Assembly (NCBI RefSeq): GCF_901538265.1
Contig: NZ_LR593886.1
Location: 2,108,001 to 2,172,000 of the forward strand
Source of the DNA: Gemmata massiliana
Lineage (GTDB): Bacteria; Planctomycetota; Planctomycetia; Gemmatales; Gemmataceae
Reading direction: 5' to 3'
Length of the DNA stretch: 64,000 nucleotides
Under the pieces are notes generated by a model that saw only the letters and a list, made by a program, of their open reading frames with translations, made no database searches and had not been told where the DNA came from. Positions 1 to 8,663 of this stretch are shown piece after piece; the first letter of the stretch is position 1, and each line of letters opens with the position of its first letter. A program made the translations under genes and the position numbers.

Positions 1-113
1 TGGACGGTCGGTAAAAGTAGCCCGATCAGAACGGCGATAATGCCAATCACCACTAACAGCTCGACAAGTGTCATGCCACTCCGCGGCCGCGGAGCGAGAG
101 CCTGAAGTGTCAA
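1..113 (-). CDS. Type II pseudopilin / DUF1559-like protein, N-terminal fragment
   Basis: Only the first 37 codons are inside the window; the gene runs off the left edge. Translation of the minus strand gives a short basic leader (MTLQALAPRPRSG) followed by MTLVELLVVIGIIAVLIGLL. This is the prepilin peptidase site plus the hydrophobic N-terminal helix of type II pseudopilins and of the DUF1559 proteins that are very abundant in planctomycetes. A TTG start at 113 is chosen because a GGAGGG ribosome binding site lies just upstream and the leader then has the usual length. The family is processed after the Gly and held in or exported across the inner membrane. DUF1559 is inferred from the lineage and the LLLPTVQ-type end of the helix; a genuine pilin cannot be excluded. 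Confidence 0.8.
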   Translation of the reverse strand, partial: MTLQALAPRPRSGMTLVELLVVIGIIAVLIGLLLPTV

Positions 114-253
114 AGCCAACCCTCCAGAAAGCAAGAGAAATATGTTACGGCCTGATCGCTCAGGAGGGATAGATATTATGCGTGGTTATAATGTAAGGCT
201 TATGCCGTATCGGCCTTTCAAGCCGGCTCAATGGATTCCACCAGGATAAACAG

Positions 254-1459
254 CAGGGCCGGCGCACTTCATTTAGTCGTCAGAATCTTAAGCACTTTGA
301 GCAGGTATTGATCGTCCCAGGCGGCCTTCATGCGTCGAGTACGAATGCTGCCCTTGGTGTCCGCCCGCTGGAGCAGGGACAGGGCAACCCGGCGAATCAT
401 GCCCAGGTTGGCCCCGGCGTGTCCGGCCCGAGCCCGGCTGTCGTCTTCCCGGAACGCGATGTCCAGACACCAATGGAGCCCGTTCTCAATGCCCCAATGG
501 TTGCGGATGTACCCCGCCAGCTCGACCGCCCCGATCCGCAAGCTGGTGAGGTAGTAATGGGCGGTGCTCTCATTCGGCTTCCCGTTCACCACCCGCTCCC
601 GGCACACCAGGGCCACGGCCCCAACATCGGCCCACCCGCTCGGTAGCCCTTCCGGATCTTCAACCACCGTCACGTACCGCTCTTCCTCGCGCCCGTGCCC
701 GTCCTCGACCGCGGACCCCATGTCACACCCGGCGAACGCGTCCTCCCCGGCCCGCGCGAACACCTCCGCCACCGCGCCGCGCAACCCCTTCTGGTTCCCC
801 TTCACGCACACCACGTAATGCCCGCCCTGGGTGCGGATCTGGGACACCAACTCCTTCTGGCAAAAGGCCGCGTCGACGGTCACCACCGCGCCCGTCAGAT
901 CCAGGGCGCCCAACAGATCTGGGGCCGTGGTGATCTCGTGTCCGCCCTCGGGCACGGACCGCTGGCCCAGGATCAACCGGTTCTCCACGGCCCACGCCTC
1001 GACCAGATGCAAGCACCCGGTGAACGTGTTCTTGGTGGACCGCCGGGCGCTCTTACCATCGATCGCCACGTGCACCAGGCCGGTACTCTCGCATGCGGCT
1101 GCCATCCAGCGCCCGAACCGGTCCGCGAACGCGTCCGGGTCCAGCTTGGCGAACACGCGCTCGAACGTGTCCGGGCTCGGAACCCCGTGGGGCAACCGCA
1201 GGTACGGGGCGAACAACGTTTGCTTGGCCCGACCGAACGCGGCCACCTGGTCCCACCCGTCGGCCCCGGCGATCACCGCACACGTGGCCAACGTGAGGAT
1301 ATCCACCAGCTCATGCAACTTGTTCTTCGTTTCGCGGCGCGGGTCTGGCACATCCGCAAACACCGCCAGCAGCGGAATACTCATCGGGGTTCCTCCATAA
1401 CAACCCCGATATAGACGTAAATGCGGCTGCCGTCACGGGTTCATAGTGCGCCAACCCTG
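254..1459 (-). mobile_element. ISAs1-family insertion sequence, copy 1
   Basis: Complete element of 1206 bp. The ends are imperfect inverted repeats: CAGGGCCGGCGCACT at 254 and the complement of CAGGGTTGGCGCACT ending at 1459. It is flanked by a perfect 10-bp target duplication GGATAAACAG at 244-253 and 1460-1469. Length, termini beginning CAGGG and the target duplication size agree with the ISAs1 family. The element looks sequence-identical to the copy at 13169-14374, so transposition is recent. It sits between the prepilin fragment and the broken glycosyltransferase and interrupts no recognisable gene. Confidence 0.95.
269..1384 (-). CDS. ISAs1-family transposase (copy 1)
   Basis: 371 residues, full length for the family. 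The DDE-type catalytic fold is recognisable: AIDGKSARRS near residue 107 (first Asp), TVDAAFCQK near 168 (second Asp) and NHWGIENGLHWCLDIAF near 293 (catalytic Glu region). The N-terminal half carries the family-typical FADVPDPR and GVPSPDTFERVFAKLDP stretches. The ATG at 1384 is preceded by GGAGG at good spacing. The protein is identical to that of 13244-14359 and clearly diverged from the one at 54223-55335. It catalyses cut-and-paste movement of its own element. The frame is intact, so it is probably active. Confidence 0.96.
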   Translation of the reverse strand: MSIPLLAVFADVPDPRRETKNKLHELVDILTLATCAVIAGADGWDQVAAFGRAKQTLFAPYLRLPHGVPSPDTFERVFAKLDPDAFADRFGRWMAAACESTGLVHVAIDGKSARRSTKNTFTGCLHLVEAWAVENRLILGQRSVPEGGHEITTAPDLLGALDLTGAVVTVDAAFCQKELVSQIRTQGGHYVVCVKGNQKGLRGAVAEVFARAGEDAFAGCDMGSAVEDGHGREEERYVTVVEDPEGLPSGWADVGAVALVCRERVVNGKPNESTAHYYLTSLRIGAVELAGYIRNHWGIENGLHWCLDIAFREDDSRARAGHAGANLGMIRRVALSLLQRADTKGSIRTRRMKAAWDDQYLLKVLKILTTK

Positions 1460-1563
1460 GGATAAACAGAGGCCAAGCAGAACTATAGGATATTTAATCC
1501 CGCTAAACAAAGGCGTCAGAGAGGTTCGGGTGATGAAAGCGATCCTATGAGGGGCCATACTTC

Positions 1564-2757
1564 TCATGTGGATGTGGAAGCAGCAGGTTCCTTCTGAGCG
1601 GAAGGCGTGCCGACTGGTGCTCTCAACTGTTGGAGGAGGCCCAGGAACAATCCGCCGTAGGCCGTCTGCACGCCTACTACCATCTCCGTCAGGCCCCACA
1701 GGGCGTGTCGCAGGGTGTGTCTGAGCTCCAATTCTCCGAGAGCAACATCCCACCATTCCTTCACCAGCCACAGATTCATTCCGGCGCCACACAAGAAGGC
1801 AATTGCACCGAGAATAAGAGTTCGTTCGACTGATAGCCACTCAATAAGTCGCCCGGCGATCGGGTCAGTCGGCAGTGTCGCGACCAATGTGCCGTACAAC
1901 TTGCCGAAAAGACCCAGCCAGAGCGTCTGGTGTCCGAGCAGGATACACAGCGTGCCAAGAAGCATCGTGTGCACGTCGAATCCGATTCCGGCGACGGATC
2001 GCTGCCCCCCGGTCAGCCATGTCATGAGGCCCAGGCCACCAAACAAGAGGAGCGCAGCCGGGACCAGAAACAACCAAAACGGGCAAAAAGGAGGAGGAGT
2101 CTCAGATGTCGCCATCCGTCGCGGAAGCTTCGTAGGTGCGGCGGGCGGTCCCGACCGTCGGAGTGGAGCACAGCCGGCACCTCGCCGATGCGCAATCCGT
2201 GGAGGGCGGCTTTCACGACCATTTCGCTGGCGAATTCCATCCCCGGAGCCACCAGCGCCAAACGATCGTATGCGTCTCTCCGGAAGGCCCGGAGCCCACA
2301 GTGCGCGTCGCCGACGTCGGCGTGGAAAAACAGGTTCAGAAGGCCGGTGAGGAGAGGGTTGCCCACGTACCGGTGGTGCCAGGGCATGGCACCGGACCTA
2401 ATGTCGCCCTGGAACCGGTTGCCCATCACGAGTTCATCGCCTGCCCGGAGTCGCGTAACGAACCCATCGACACGCGAGAAGTCGTAACTGTCGTCCGCAT
2501 CACCCACAAGAATGTAACGCCCGCATGCAACGCCCCCCCCCTGGATGGCCGCCCCGTAGCGGGTTACGCAAACAACCCGCGCACCGGCCCCTGAAGCGAT
2601 TGCCTGCGAGCCATCAATGCTGCCGTTGTCGGCGACGATAACCTCGCCAACTAGCCCGAGTTGGCGAAAGGCCTGCAGGGTCTTCGAGACGCACGCCCCC
2701 ACTGTTCGTGCCTCGTTTAGGCAGGGCAACCGACAGTTCCACCGGTGAGTTCGCCAT
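1564..2757 (-). pseudogene. Polyprenol-phosphate glycosyltransferase (GT2, DPM/DPG-like), frameshifted
   Basis: The reading frame around 2090-2729 encodes a GT2 catalytic domain of the dolichol/polyprenol-phosphate sugar synthase type: PCLNEARTVGACV, IVADNGSIDGS, then the DADDSYDFS metal-binding stretch, MGNRFQG and DAHCGLRAFRRD. After a -1/+1 shift near 2085, in a run of A and G bases, the frame 1564-2100 continues with a hydrophobic C-terminal part of three to four membrane segments (PFWLFLVPAALLLFGGLGLM, TLILGAIAFLCGAGMN), as in family members that carry a membrane anchor. A second shift near 2715 separates MANSPVELSV from PCLNEA. With two breaks the gene is scored as a pseudogene, although homopolymer sequencing errors could produce the same picture. 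The intact enzyme would load a sugar on a lipid carrier at the inner membrane. Confidence 0.8.
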
Positions 2758-3175
2758 CTCGACGGCTCGCATTTGTGGACAACAGATCTCGGTGTAATCC
2801 ACGGCCGGTTCTCAAAAAATTGGTTTGCGTGTAATAATTTATCAGTAACCTAGTGCGATAAGAAGTGACGTCTCATAGGTGGAATTAATTTCGTCACCAG
2901 ATAAAGTAAATATGCGCGACAAACTATAAGAAAATTACACTAAAAGCATTTGCCAGATTAGTCAAATTATTTTTCGCTTAAATCCAATATATATTTCCGA
3001 CGTTTCGACCGGTAGCCGAGCTGCCGTTGTCGGGACCAAACGATCAAAGCCCCCCCCCCTGCGCCAAGCGATGGGTGAACGTCGATCAAGCGTTGCGGAA
3101 GGGATTACGCGGCGCCTGTGAGGTGGCCCCTCGATATATCCCGCTTGCTGCTACAGCAATTGCTGTGATTCCCGA
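2758..3175. other. AT-rich intergenic region
   Basis: About 420 bp of low GC, clearly unlike the surrounding genes, particularly 2810-3010. No open frame with a convincing start, no tRNA and no strong hairpin was seen. It lies upstream of the leftward glycosyltransferase and downstream of the leftward gene at 3176-4240, so it may hold the promoter of the former. A run of C at 3049-3058 is the only simple repeat. Confidence 0.5.
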
Positions 3176-4240
3176 TCAAGGCGATCGGCGCATCCGTCGA
3201 AGGACGACAATCGCAACAGCGATACTTCCAAAAATGATCGCCGTGATAATAAGGTAAAGTCTTCGCTGTGGATTTCGCTCCGAATCTACATGATCAACAA
3301 GGTCTTCGGAATTTACCAACCCAGGAATAGGGACAACTACTCCTTTGCGAAGTACGCCCGTTTCGTCACTATGGGGAGAAACAATATACGTGTTGTCTTT
3401 CAGTTTTAGTCCCGCAAGTGTGAAAATTTCAGAGGGAATTGGTTGATTAATCTGCACCTCTTTGACATCTACAGTTTCCTCAATGGTCGGCACTGAGCCA
3501 TTAAATTGTTGAAAGACCACCTGACGAGGATACCATATATTCGTGCCGTCAACTTTCGCCAATTGCGATTGAAGAATAGCTTTCCAACGTGCAGTTGATT
3601 GCGGAGTTTCCGGCGAGAGCGTCTCGATGCGCGTCACGTTCCAACCTTTGGCCGGTGAAATCCAAACCGATATCTGAACTTTTCGATGTGATGTCCAGCG
3701 AATTAACAATGAATCGGCACCATCGGACTGAGACTGCGTAACAATAGGCTCGTCGCGGTCTGCACTTCCGACGATTGTATCAACCCTCCTGTCGCACAAG
3801 GTATCAACAATCATTGGGCAGTAGCCCAGGATACGAGGATCAAATACATTTCTAAATTCAGCTTCCTTGCCTTTTTCAATCGGAACAATGTTGGTCGCAT
3901 TGTTTGGAATCTGATTGGCACTAATTGCCCAACCTGCTTTGCCGCAATTAAGACAATCAGAGAAACGGATGCTGGCATAAGGCCCTGAATTGCGAACAAT
4001 ATCACCACGGCTATGCTCGCCGTCTAACCAAAGAGTACGCTCAGATATCTGCAATTCAGGACTGTCAGGCGATCTACGAAAAGCACGAGTGGCAATCATT
4101 AACTTAACTGTAATAGTCTTAATTTGCGTCCGGGCGGAGAGCGCAGACCGCTCAATCTCAGCACAGGGAGGAGCGCTACCTTGACCTCTGCACAAGCCGA
4201 CAATTGCTAAGCAAATAACCAATGAAAAGAAGCTCTTCAT
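3176..4240 (-). CDS. Secreted/membrane-anchored hypothetical protein
   Basis: 354 residues from the ATG at 4240, which begins an N-terminal signal peptide (MKSFFSLVICLAIVGLCRG); an in-frame start eight codons upstream would put extra residues before it. The long middle part is hydrophilic and contains a CLNCGKAGW cysteine pair. The C-terminus has a single hydrophobic segment (LYLIITAIIFGSIAVAIVVL) followed by RRMRRSP, so the protein is predicted to be a periplasmic/extracytoplasmic domain held by a C-terminal membrane anchor. I do not recognise the family. Base composition is markedly more AT-rich than neighbouring genes, which may reflect transfer. It stands alone, with no operon partner. 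Confidence 0.75.
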   Translation of the reverse strand: MKSFFSLVICLAIVGLCRGQGSAPPCAEIERSALSARTQIKTITVKLMIATRAFRRSPDSPELQISERTLWLDGEHSRGDIVRNSGPYASIRFSDCLNCGKAGWAISANQIPNNATNIVPIEKGKEAEFRNVFDPRILGYCPMIVDTLCDRRVDTIVGSADRDEPIVTQSQSDGADSLLIRWTSHRKVQISVWISPAKGWNVTRIETLSPETPQSTARWKAILQSQLAKVDGTNIWYPRQVVFQQFNGSVPTIEETVDVKEVQINQPIPSEIFTLAGLKLKDNTYIVSPHSDETGVLRKGVVVPIPGLVNSEDLVDHVDSERNPQRRLYLIITAIIFGSIAVAIVVLRRMRRSP

Positions 4241-4483
4241 TGCAGAATCCACAGTAGGAAGCAAGATACATTGGTAATTAACGAGGCTATCTTGGCATCA
4301 ACAGTTATCGTCAATCAATAATAACAGCAGCCGAAAATCACAAATAGGGACCGTAATTGACTGAAGCCGGGTCGCGGCCGCATGATCTTGATGCCGAACC
4401 AGTCTCGGCTGAGTCTTAGCCCCTCGGCTGACGGAGCCGTCGCTATTCTTCGCGCCCGCCGCGGACGCACGAACTGTCGGAGC

Positions 4484-4813
4484 TCAGGCACTCCGTGTCG
4501 TCGCCGAGCTCCGCGACGACGACACGCGCCGGGACGCCCCGCTAGCACCAGCCGTTGTACCGCTGCCACAGACTGTTGACTTGCCTGGCAGCCGAACCGG
4601 TCTGCCCGCGCAATCCCGGCTTGGCCAAGTAACGGATGGTACTGACGAGCAACCGATCGTCATTCTAGACATCATCATGATTGTCTGTTTGTCTGGGAAC
4701 AGGTGGCGAGACGGTTCCAAGGTCGTCGCTGATGTCATGCCGACCGAGCGTGGCTGCCTCCAGGTGGGGAATTGCCCCTCTCTGGCTATCGCGGCCCACC
4801 CTGCCTCAGTCAT
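4484..4813 (-). pseudogene. Degraded IS5-family transposase N-terminus
   Basis: No single frame is intact, but pieces in adjacent frames resemble the N-terminal helix-rich domain of IS5-type transposases: MTEAGWAAIA at the start (compare LTDEQWAxIxPLLP), then VNSLWQRYNGWC and RGVPARVVVAELGDD in another frame (compare the family stretch xWNSVYxRFNRWxxRGVWxRVFxxL). The catalytic part is missing. The region ends about 30 bp before the IS630 element at 4846. This is a remnant only, and identification rests on short similarity read by eye. Confidence 0.45.
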
Positions 4814-4842
4814 AAGGCCTACTGTCCGGAAGGTAAGAAAAG

Positions 4843-5908
4843 CTACTCGTTTGGGGGTTCTGGGAACGGGAGTTCGGATCCGTCCCAGAGCGCTCTCAAC
4901 AAGGTGGGGTTACACTTCAATCGGATGAGCCGGTCGAGGATCTGGTCGTCCAGATGGTCCGTGTCCCGGGGAACGAAGTTGGACAGTTGGGCGTACTTCA
5001 ACCAACTCCATACGAGCTCGACCGGGTTCAACGCGGGTGCGTCGGGCGGGAGTCGCTCCCGGTGCACCCGCGTGTTGCGGCGCAAGAACACGCGGACCAC
5101 CGGGCCCTTGTGATTGGGGCCACCGTCCCACACCACGAGCACCTTCCCCGGGACCGACCACAGTCGGTTCCGGAGGAACGCGACCACAGTCGGTTCCGGA
5201 GGAACGCGACCACCTCACCAGCCCCGAAGTACCCGTCGATGCGGTTGGCGAAGTGCAACCGCATCGACGGGTCCGGGGCGACACGGTCACGGCCCCGATC
5301 ACCGACACCTTGTGGCGCCGCCCACCGTCCCCACGGATCACCGGGGGGGGCGCCCGCGTGGAGCCCAACTCCGGCGCACCAGCGGGTTGAGGAACAAACC
5401 GGTCTTGTCGATCAGGACGAGGTGGGCGCGTGCGTCCCGGGCCTTTTTTGAATCCGCTCCCAATCCCGGGCCACCCACCGATCGATCCCCGGTTGGTCCC
5501 GTTGCCGGGCCGGGTGCGCGGGCTTTTGTGGGGAGTCGTTGCGCGCCGAGAGCCAGTCGCGCAGGTCGCTCGGGTGGAACCGGACCCCGAACCGCGTGTG
5601 GATCCGCTCGGCCACCCTGCGCGCGGTCCACAGGTCCGTATCGAACCCGTACGCGGTCGGGGACCGATCGAGCCACCCGAGCACCTAGCACTCCTGGGCA
5701 TCGGTCAAGAACCGCGGGCGACCGGGCGTGGGCTTGGCCTTCAGGCCGCGATCCCCGTGGCCCCGGTGCCGGGCCACCCACTTGGCCACGGTGACCCGGT
5801 GCACACCTCGGAACGCGGCCACGTCCTTCTGCGACACCCCTCGGAGACACGCTGCACCGCCAGCACGCGACGCGCCTCCAACTCCACCGCCGTTCCTTTG
5901 CTCCTCAT
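4843..5908 (-). pseudogene. IS630-family transposase, multiply frameshifted
   Basis: Starts at the ATG at 5908 (MRSKGTAVELEARRV) and reads into a winged-helix DNA-binding part (AAFRGVHRVTVAKWVARH), then in other frames a second helical part (LGWLDRSPTAYGFDTDLW, VRFHPSDLRDWLSA). The DDE domain follows: HLVLIDKTGLFLNPLVRRSW (first Asp), LVVWDGGPNHKG (second Asp) and APALNPVELVWSWLK (catalytic Glu), characteristic of IS630/Tc1-mariner transposases. At least three frame changes are needed to join these parts, one caused by the 26-bp tandem duplication at 5157-5208. The product cannot be made. Confidence 0.8.
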
Positions 5909-5941
5909 ACCCAACAACTTACTACTACGCACTCAACTGAG
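4846..5941 (-). mobile_element. IS630-family insertion sequence (decayed)
   Basis: About 1.1 kb, the usual size for IS630. Weak inverted ends are visible: CTCGTTTGGGGGTTC at 4846 and the complement of CTCAGTTGAGTGCGT ending at 5941. They are bordered by TA on both sides (4844-4845 and 5942-5943), the duplication expected for this family. The left TA forms part of the transposase stop codon TAG. Frameshifts and a tandem duplication in the transposase show that the element is dead. Confidence 0.65.
5157..5208. repeat. Perfect 26-bp tandem duplication
   Basis: Two back-to-back identical copies of a 26-bp unit beginning ACCACAGTCGGTTCCGG (5157-5182 and 5183-5208) lie inside the IS630 transposase, between the part encoding VVAFLRNRLWS and the part encoding VPGKVLVVWDGG. 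Because 26 is not a multiple of three, the duplication alone destroys the frame ahead of the second catalytic aspartate. It looks like a slippage event after insertion. Confidence 0.95.
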
Positions 5942-5967
5942 TAGCCTTGCGTTCCTGCGGGGCATTA

Positions 5968-6033
5968 GAGGCTCTGACAAAACCTCGAAAACGCCTTGAA
6001 AACGGCCTTAATCGGAGGTTTTGTCAGGGCCTC
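5968..6033. mobile_element. 66-bp palindromic MITE-like element with TTA duplication
   Basis: Ends are 18-bp inverted repeats with one mismatch: GAGGCTCTGACAAAACCT at the left and AGGTTTTGTCAGGGCCTC at the right. The TTA trinucleotide is present directly on both sides (5965-5967 and 6034-6036). A 3-bp TNA duplication suggests mobilisation by an IS5-group transposase. No coding capacity. The right TTA is also the complement of the TAA stop codon of the gene at 6034-6468, so the insertion sits exactly at that gene's end. It could also serve as an RNA hairpin after the gene. Confidence 0.75.
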
Positions 6034-6468
6034 TTAGCACTTAAAGCCCCAGTAGAGCTGCGAAGTGACTGTGTTTATGACTGCGCCTTGGGTGCAGGTA
6101 TTAAAAGTAGAATCATACATGCATGCATACACCGTGTAACACGTACCGGTCTGATTGACGCCGTTAATAATCACGGGCGGGCAGTAGTAGCCGGTTGCCC
6201 CTTGGCATTGGAAGTATCCGGTCTTGATGATTTGCATGTTGGGGTTTGCGCAGCCATTGTTATTGGCGTTTACGTTACACGTGGTCGAGTTTTGACCCGG
6301 GCACCCCACGGCTGTAATGGCACCCTGGTTGGTGCACACGGTGGTGCCAGCAGCATGGGCCACCGGGCCGGGGCCAAGAAGGAGTAGGAGTAGTAGGGTC
6401 GGCAAAGCGGCGATACAGATGGCGACCCGGTCTCCAGACGTCAGGCGGAGATTCAGAAGTTTCGACAT
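6034..6468 (-). CDS. Small Cys-rich secreted protein
   Basis: 144 residues. The N-terminus is a clear signal peptide with a long leucine core (ALPTLLLLLLLGPGPVAHA) and a predicted AHA|A cleavage. The mature part is about 100 residues with eleven cysteines spread evenly, many Asn, Gly and Thr, and no recognised domain. The last residue is Cys (WGFKC). The ATG at 6468 has GGAG eight bases upstream. The stop codon coincides with the MITE target duplication. Function unknown; the disulfide-rich composition suggests an extracytoplasmic structural or binding protein. Cysteine-rich short secreted proteins of this kind occur as families in planctomycetes. Confidence 0.75.
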   Translation of the reverse strand: MSKLLNLRLTSGDRVAICIAALPTLLLLLLLGPGPVAHAAGTTVCTNQGAITAVGCPGQNSTTCNVNANNNGCANPNMQIIKTGYFQCQGATGYYCPPVIINGVNQTGTCYTVYACMYDSTFNTCTQGAVINTVTSQLYWGFKC

Positions 6469-6671
6469 AGATCACTCCAGGTTCGAGGACGGGAAAATGT
6501 GACAGAGAAACCACGGACCCACGGCGAACGCATCTCGAAGGTGTGAATCTGCTTGAGTTTATGGAATGTGGGCGCTGAAAATGGGTCATTTTGGTCACCC
6601 TCGTTTCCACAACCCATGAATTCACAATAAGTTCGATATACGCCCGCCCTGCACAGAACTCCGTTGGAACA

Positions 6672-7448
6672 TTACGGGGCCCGAACAACGGAAACGGGAA
6701 CACGGATAAACGGCTCACGCTTACTGTCGGTCTCGATTTCAACATGCACTGCCGGGCCGATGCCAAAGTTGTCATTCGGTACGTATCGCACCTCAACCAC
6801 ATTGCTCTCTAAGTCATAGCTAGCTGCAATCAATTGTGAATTTGAATATACGCGCCCGATTTTAAATTCATTCATCCGACCAGGCGACAAATGCACTCGA
6901 ACCGTTTCGGGTCGACCCCGCACAAATTCGCAATGCGTAATGTCGAGTTTAATATCTGGAATGACATCAGCTTCAATCTTTAGTGCAAGCGATTTTGCTA
7001 AAGATGCGCCATCATTGTTGGCTAGCGTGTATTTGACCATGATACTCTCTTTTGCTGGGCCTCGGCGGCTTCCAACCCGCCACAGGACATTAATCGTCGC
7101 ACTCTCACCCGGCTCGAGATGGGTTTTCGACACGGACGCTTCCTGACATGAGCAGCCCACTGTAGTTGAGATGGCATCGATCGGTGTCGGGTAAGTATTC
7201 TTGAGGGAGAACGTGGCGGTGATCATTTCGCCTTGCTCGACCTCGCCAGCTGAAAACACCTCATTTTGGGGAATCAAGCCGGGCGCCGGCGCGGGGGACT
7301 TCGTTGCGTAGTACCCGGCTACTCCCGACGTGGCAAGACAAGAGAAAAACGCAATCCAAATAGCAATATCGACAAATCGCTTGCGGCGCACCCCTGGCGC
7401 GACCGATAATGGACAAGCATTATCTATTTGTTCGATTGCTCTTGCCAT
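6672..7448 (-). CDS. DUF1573 domain membrane-anchored protein
   Basis: 258 residues. One N-terminal membrane segment (IAIWIAFFSCLATSGVAGYY) is followed by a DUF1573 immunoglobulin-like region with the typical FSLKNTYPTPIDA and TTVGCSCQEASVSKTHLEPG stretches (the CSC motif after T-V-G is a family hallmark). A second beta-rich half follows (ITHCEFVRGRPETVRVHL, DNFGIGPAVHVEIETD). The protein is probably exposed to the periplasmic side. DUF1573 genes in planctomycetes often travel with MauE/DoxX-like and secreted redox genes, as with the broken gene at 11045-12005. Start ATG at 7448; only a weak purine-rich ribosome binding site is visible. Confidence 0.85.
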   Translation of the reverse strand: MARAIEQIDNACPLSVAPGVRRKRFVDIAIWIAFFSCLATSGVAGYYATKSPAPAPGLIPQNEVFSAGEVEQGEMITATFSLKNTYPTPIDAISTTVGCSCQEASVSKTHLEPGESATINVLWRVGSRRGPAKESIMVKYTLANNDGASLAKSLALKIEADVIPDIKLDITHCEFVRGRPETVRVHLSPGRMNEFKIGRVYSNSQLIAASYDLESNVVEVRYVPNDNFGIGPAVHVEIETDSKREPFIRVPVSVVRAP

Positions 7449-8663
7449 TGCTTATCTCTAACGACTATGAATAAAGCTTTTTAGTTGCCTCAAACAACGA
7501 ACTGCATAAGGCTCTTGGCAATCTGAGTGCGCCCAGCGATTGGCAATGACAATAATAAATTCCACAGTTGCCAGTGCAAATTATCACAAGCAAACTTGAT
7601 CTTAATTGCAATTGAATTATTGCGGTTGAGAAATATTGTCCCGCTTGACAATGCGATAGCTGACAAACAAAGTAATCGCCTAGGATACCTGTGCTGTTCA
7701 CTATGTCAACTCAAATTTGCCACGCGGGTGTTTTTTTTTTCGCTCACTTCACCACGATGCTGAGGCGTTGTGGCTGGCTCACCTTGCCATGAGTGTTTTT
7801 GCAACTTACTGGTGATGAACAACTTCTGTTCCACCGACAGCAGCTCCGGCAAGTGAGTTTCGCTCTAGCAGGTTTCGGTATTTTTTACGTCGCGGAATAC
7901 GAGTTTACCTGATTCAGCACGTCCGGTGGTTTGTGAGTGATGGCTGGAGGGCCGAAGAATGCATCGCTCATCGGTCTGTTGAGCTCTGAATACCGGTCAA
8001 TGCGTACGAGCTGGGCTACCTCCTGCGGATTGTTCAATGGCGCATCCCTCTAAATGGACGAGGAATTCGACGAACCAGATGAGATTCCCACGCTAGCCTC
8101 GCGTTGGTTGCATGTTTCTACCATCCTGTTCAAATCTTTGACAGTATCGGGGAAAACACTACCGGCCCTCGGATCGGATATGAGGGCTCAATCCCGCGCT
8201 GTAGCCCAGGTGTGCTGTCAGCCCAGCCCCAAGCCGTCCTGAGTTACGATCCGCAGGCCCTCGCGGCGGGCCGGAAGACCGTCGAACTGGGTGTAGGTTA
8301 TGTCTGGAGCGTTGAACGCGAAGCGACCTTCGGCCGGTCGCGGCGCGGTCTGACCCGGTCCCCTCGATCACACCTCGGTACGGGACGATAAAGACCCGGG
8401 CGCCACCTAACGACTTGCCGTCGGGGCCGTTCGCACGACCGCAGAAACGCCCCCCCCGAACTTCGGATCATCGGGGGTCTGGAGCAGGTGGGGCTTCTGG
8501 CATCCAGGGGCCGGACTGTGCTACGTCGACTGCTTTCGGCTCTGGCCGCCCCTCAATTAGAGCGGCGCGGGGCTGTCCGGTTTGCTCCGGCCAACAATAC
8601 ACTTGTTTTGGACAGGAACAGGAAGTCTGCGGCAATCCTTCCAACCTCTTGCGTGAGGACTGC
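7449..8663. other. Long region without a supported gene
   Basis: About 1.2 kb. The first 450 bp is AT-rich and includes an eleven-base T run around 7730-7741. On the minus strand around 7902-8075 one short frame reads NPQEVAQLVRIDRYSELN and continues to a stop, with no ATG and no visible ribosome binding site; it may be a remnant of a lost gene. The later part (8200-8660) is GC-rich and open in several frames but shows no recognisable domain. I see no RNA gene. Confidence 0.4.

Noticed and set aside
1433-1840. 135-codon minus-strand frame downstream of the GT2 gene
   Set aside because: It overlaps the membrane domain of the glycosyltransferase in another frame and has no protein-like features.
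7465-7763. Two short opposing open frames in the AT-rich gap
   Set aside because: Neither has a ribosome binding site; both consist of unusual composition across a T11 run.
8415-8663. N-terminal extension of the GT-C type membrane protein
   Set aside because: The in-frame sequence before the GTG at 8664 is low-complexity and shows no signal sequence, while GAGGA stands correctly before that GTG.
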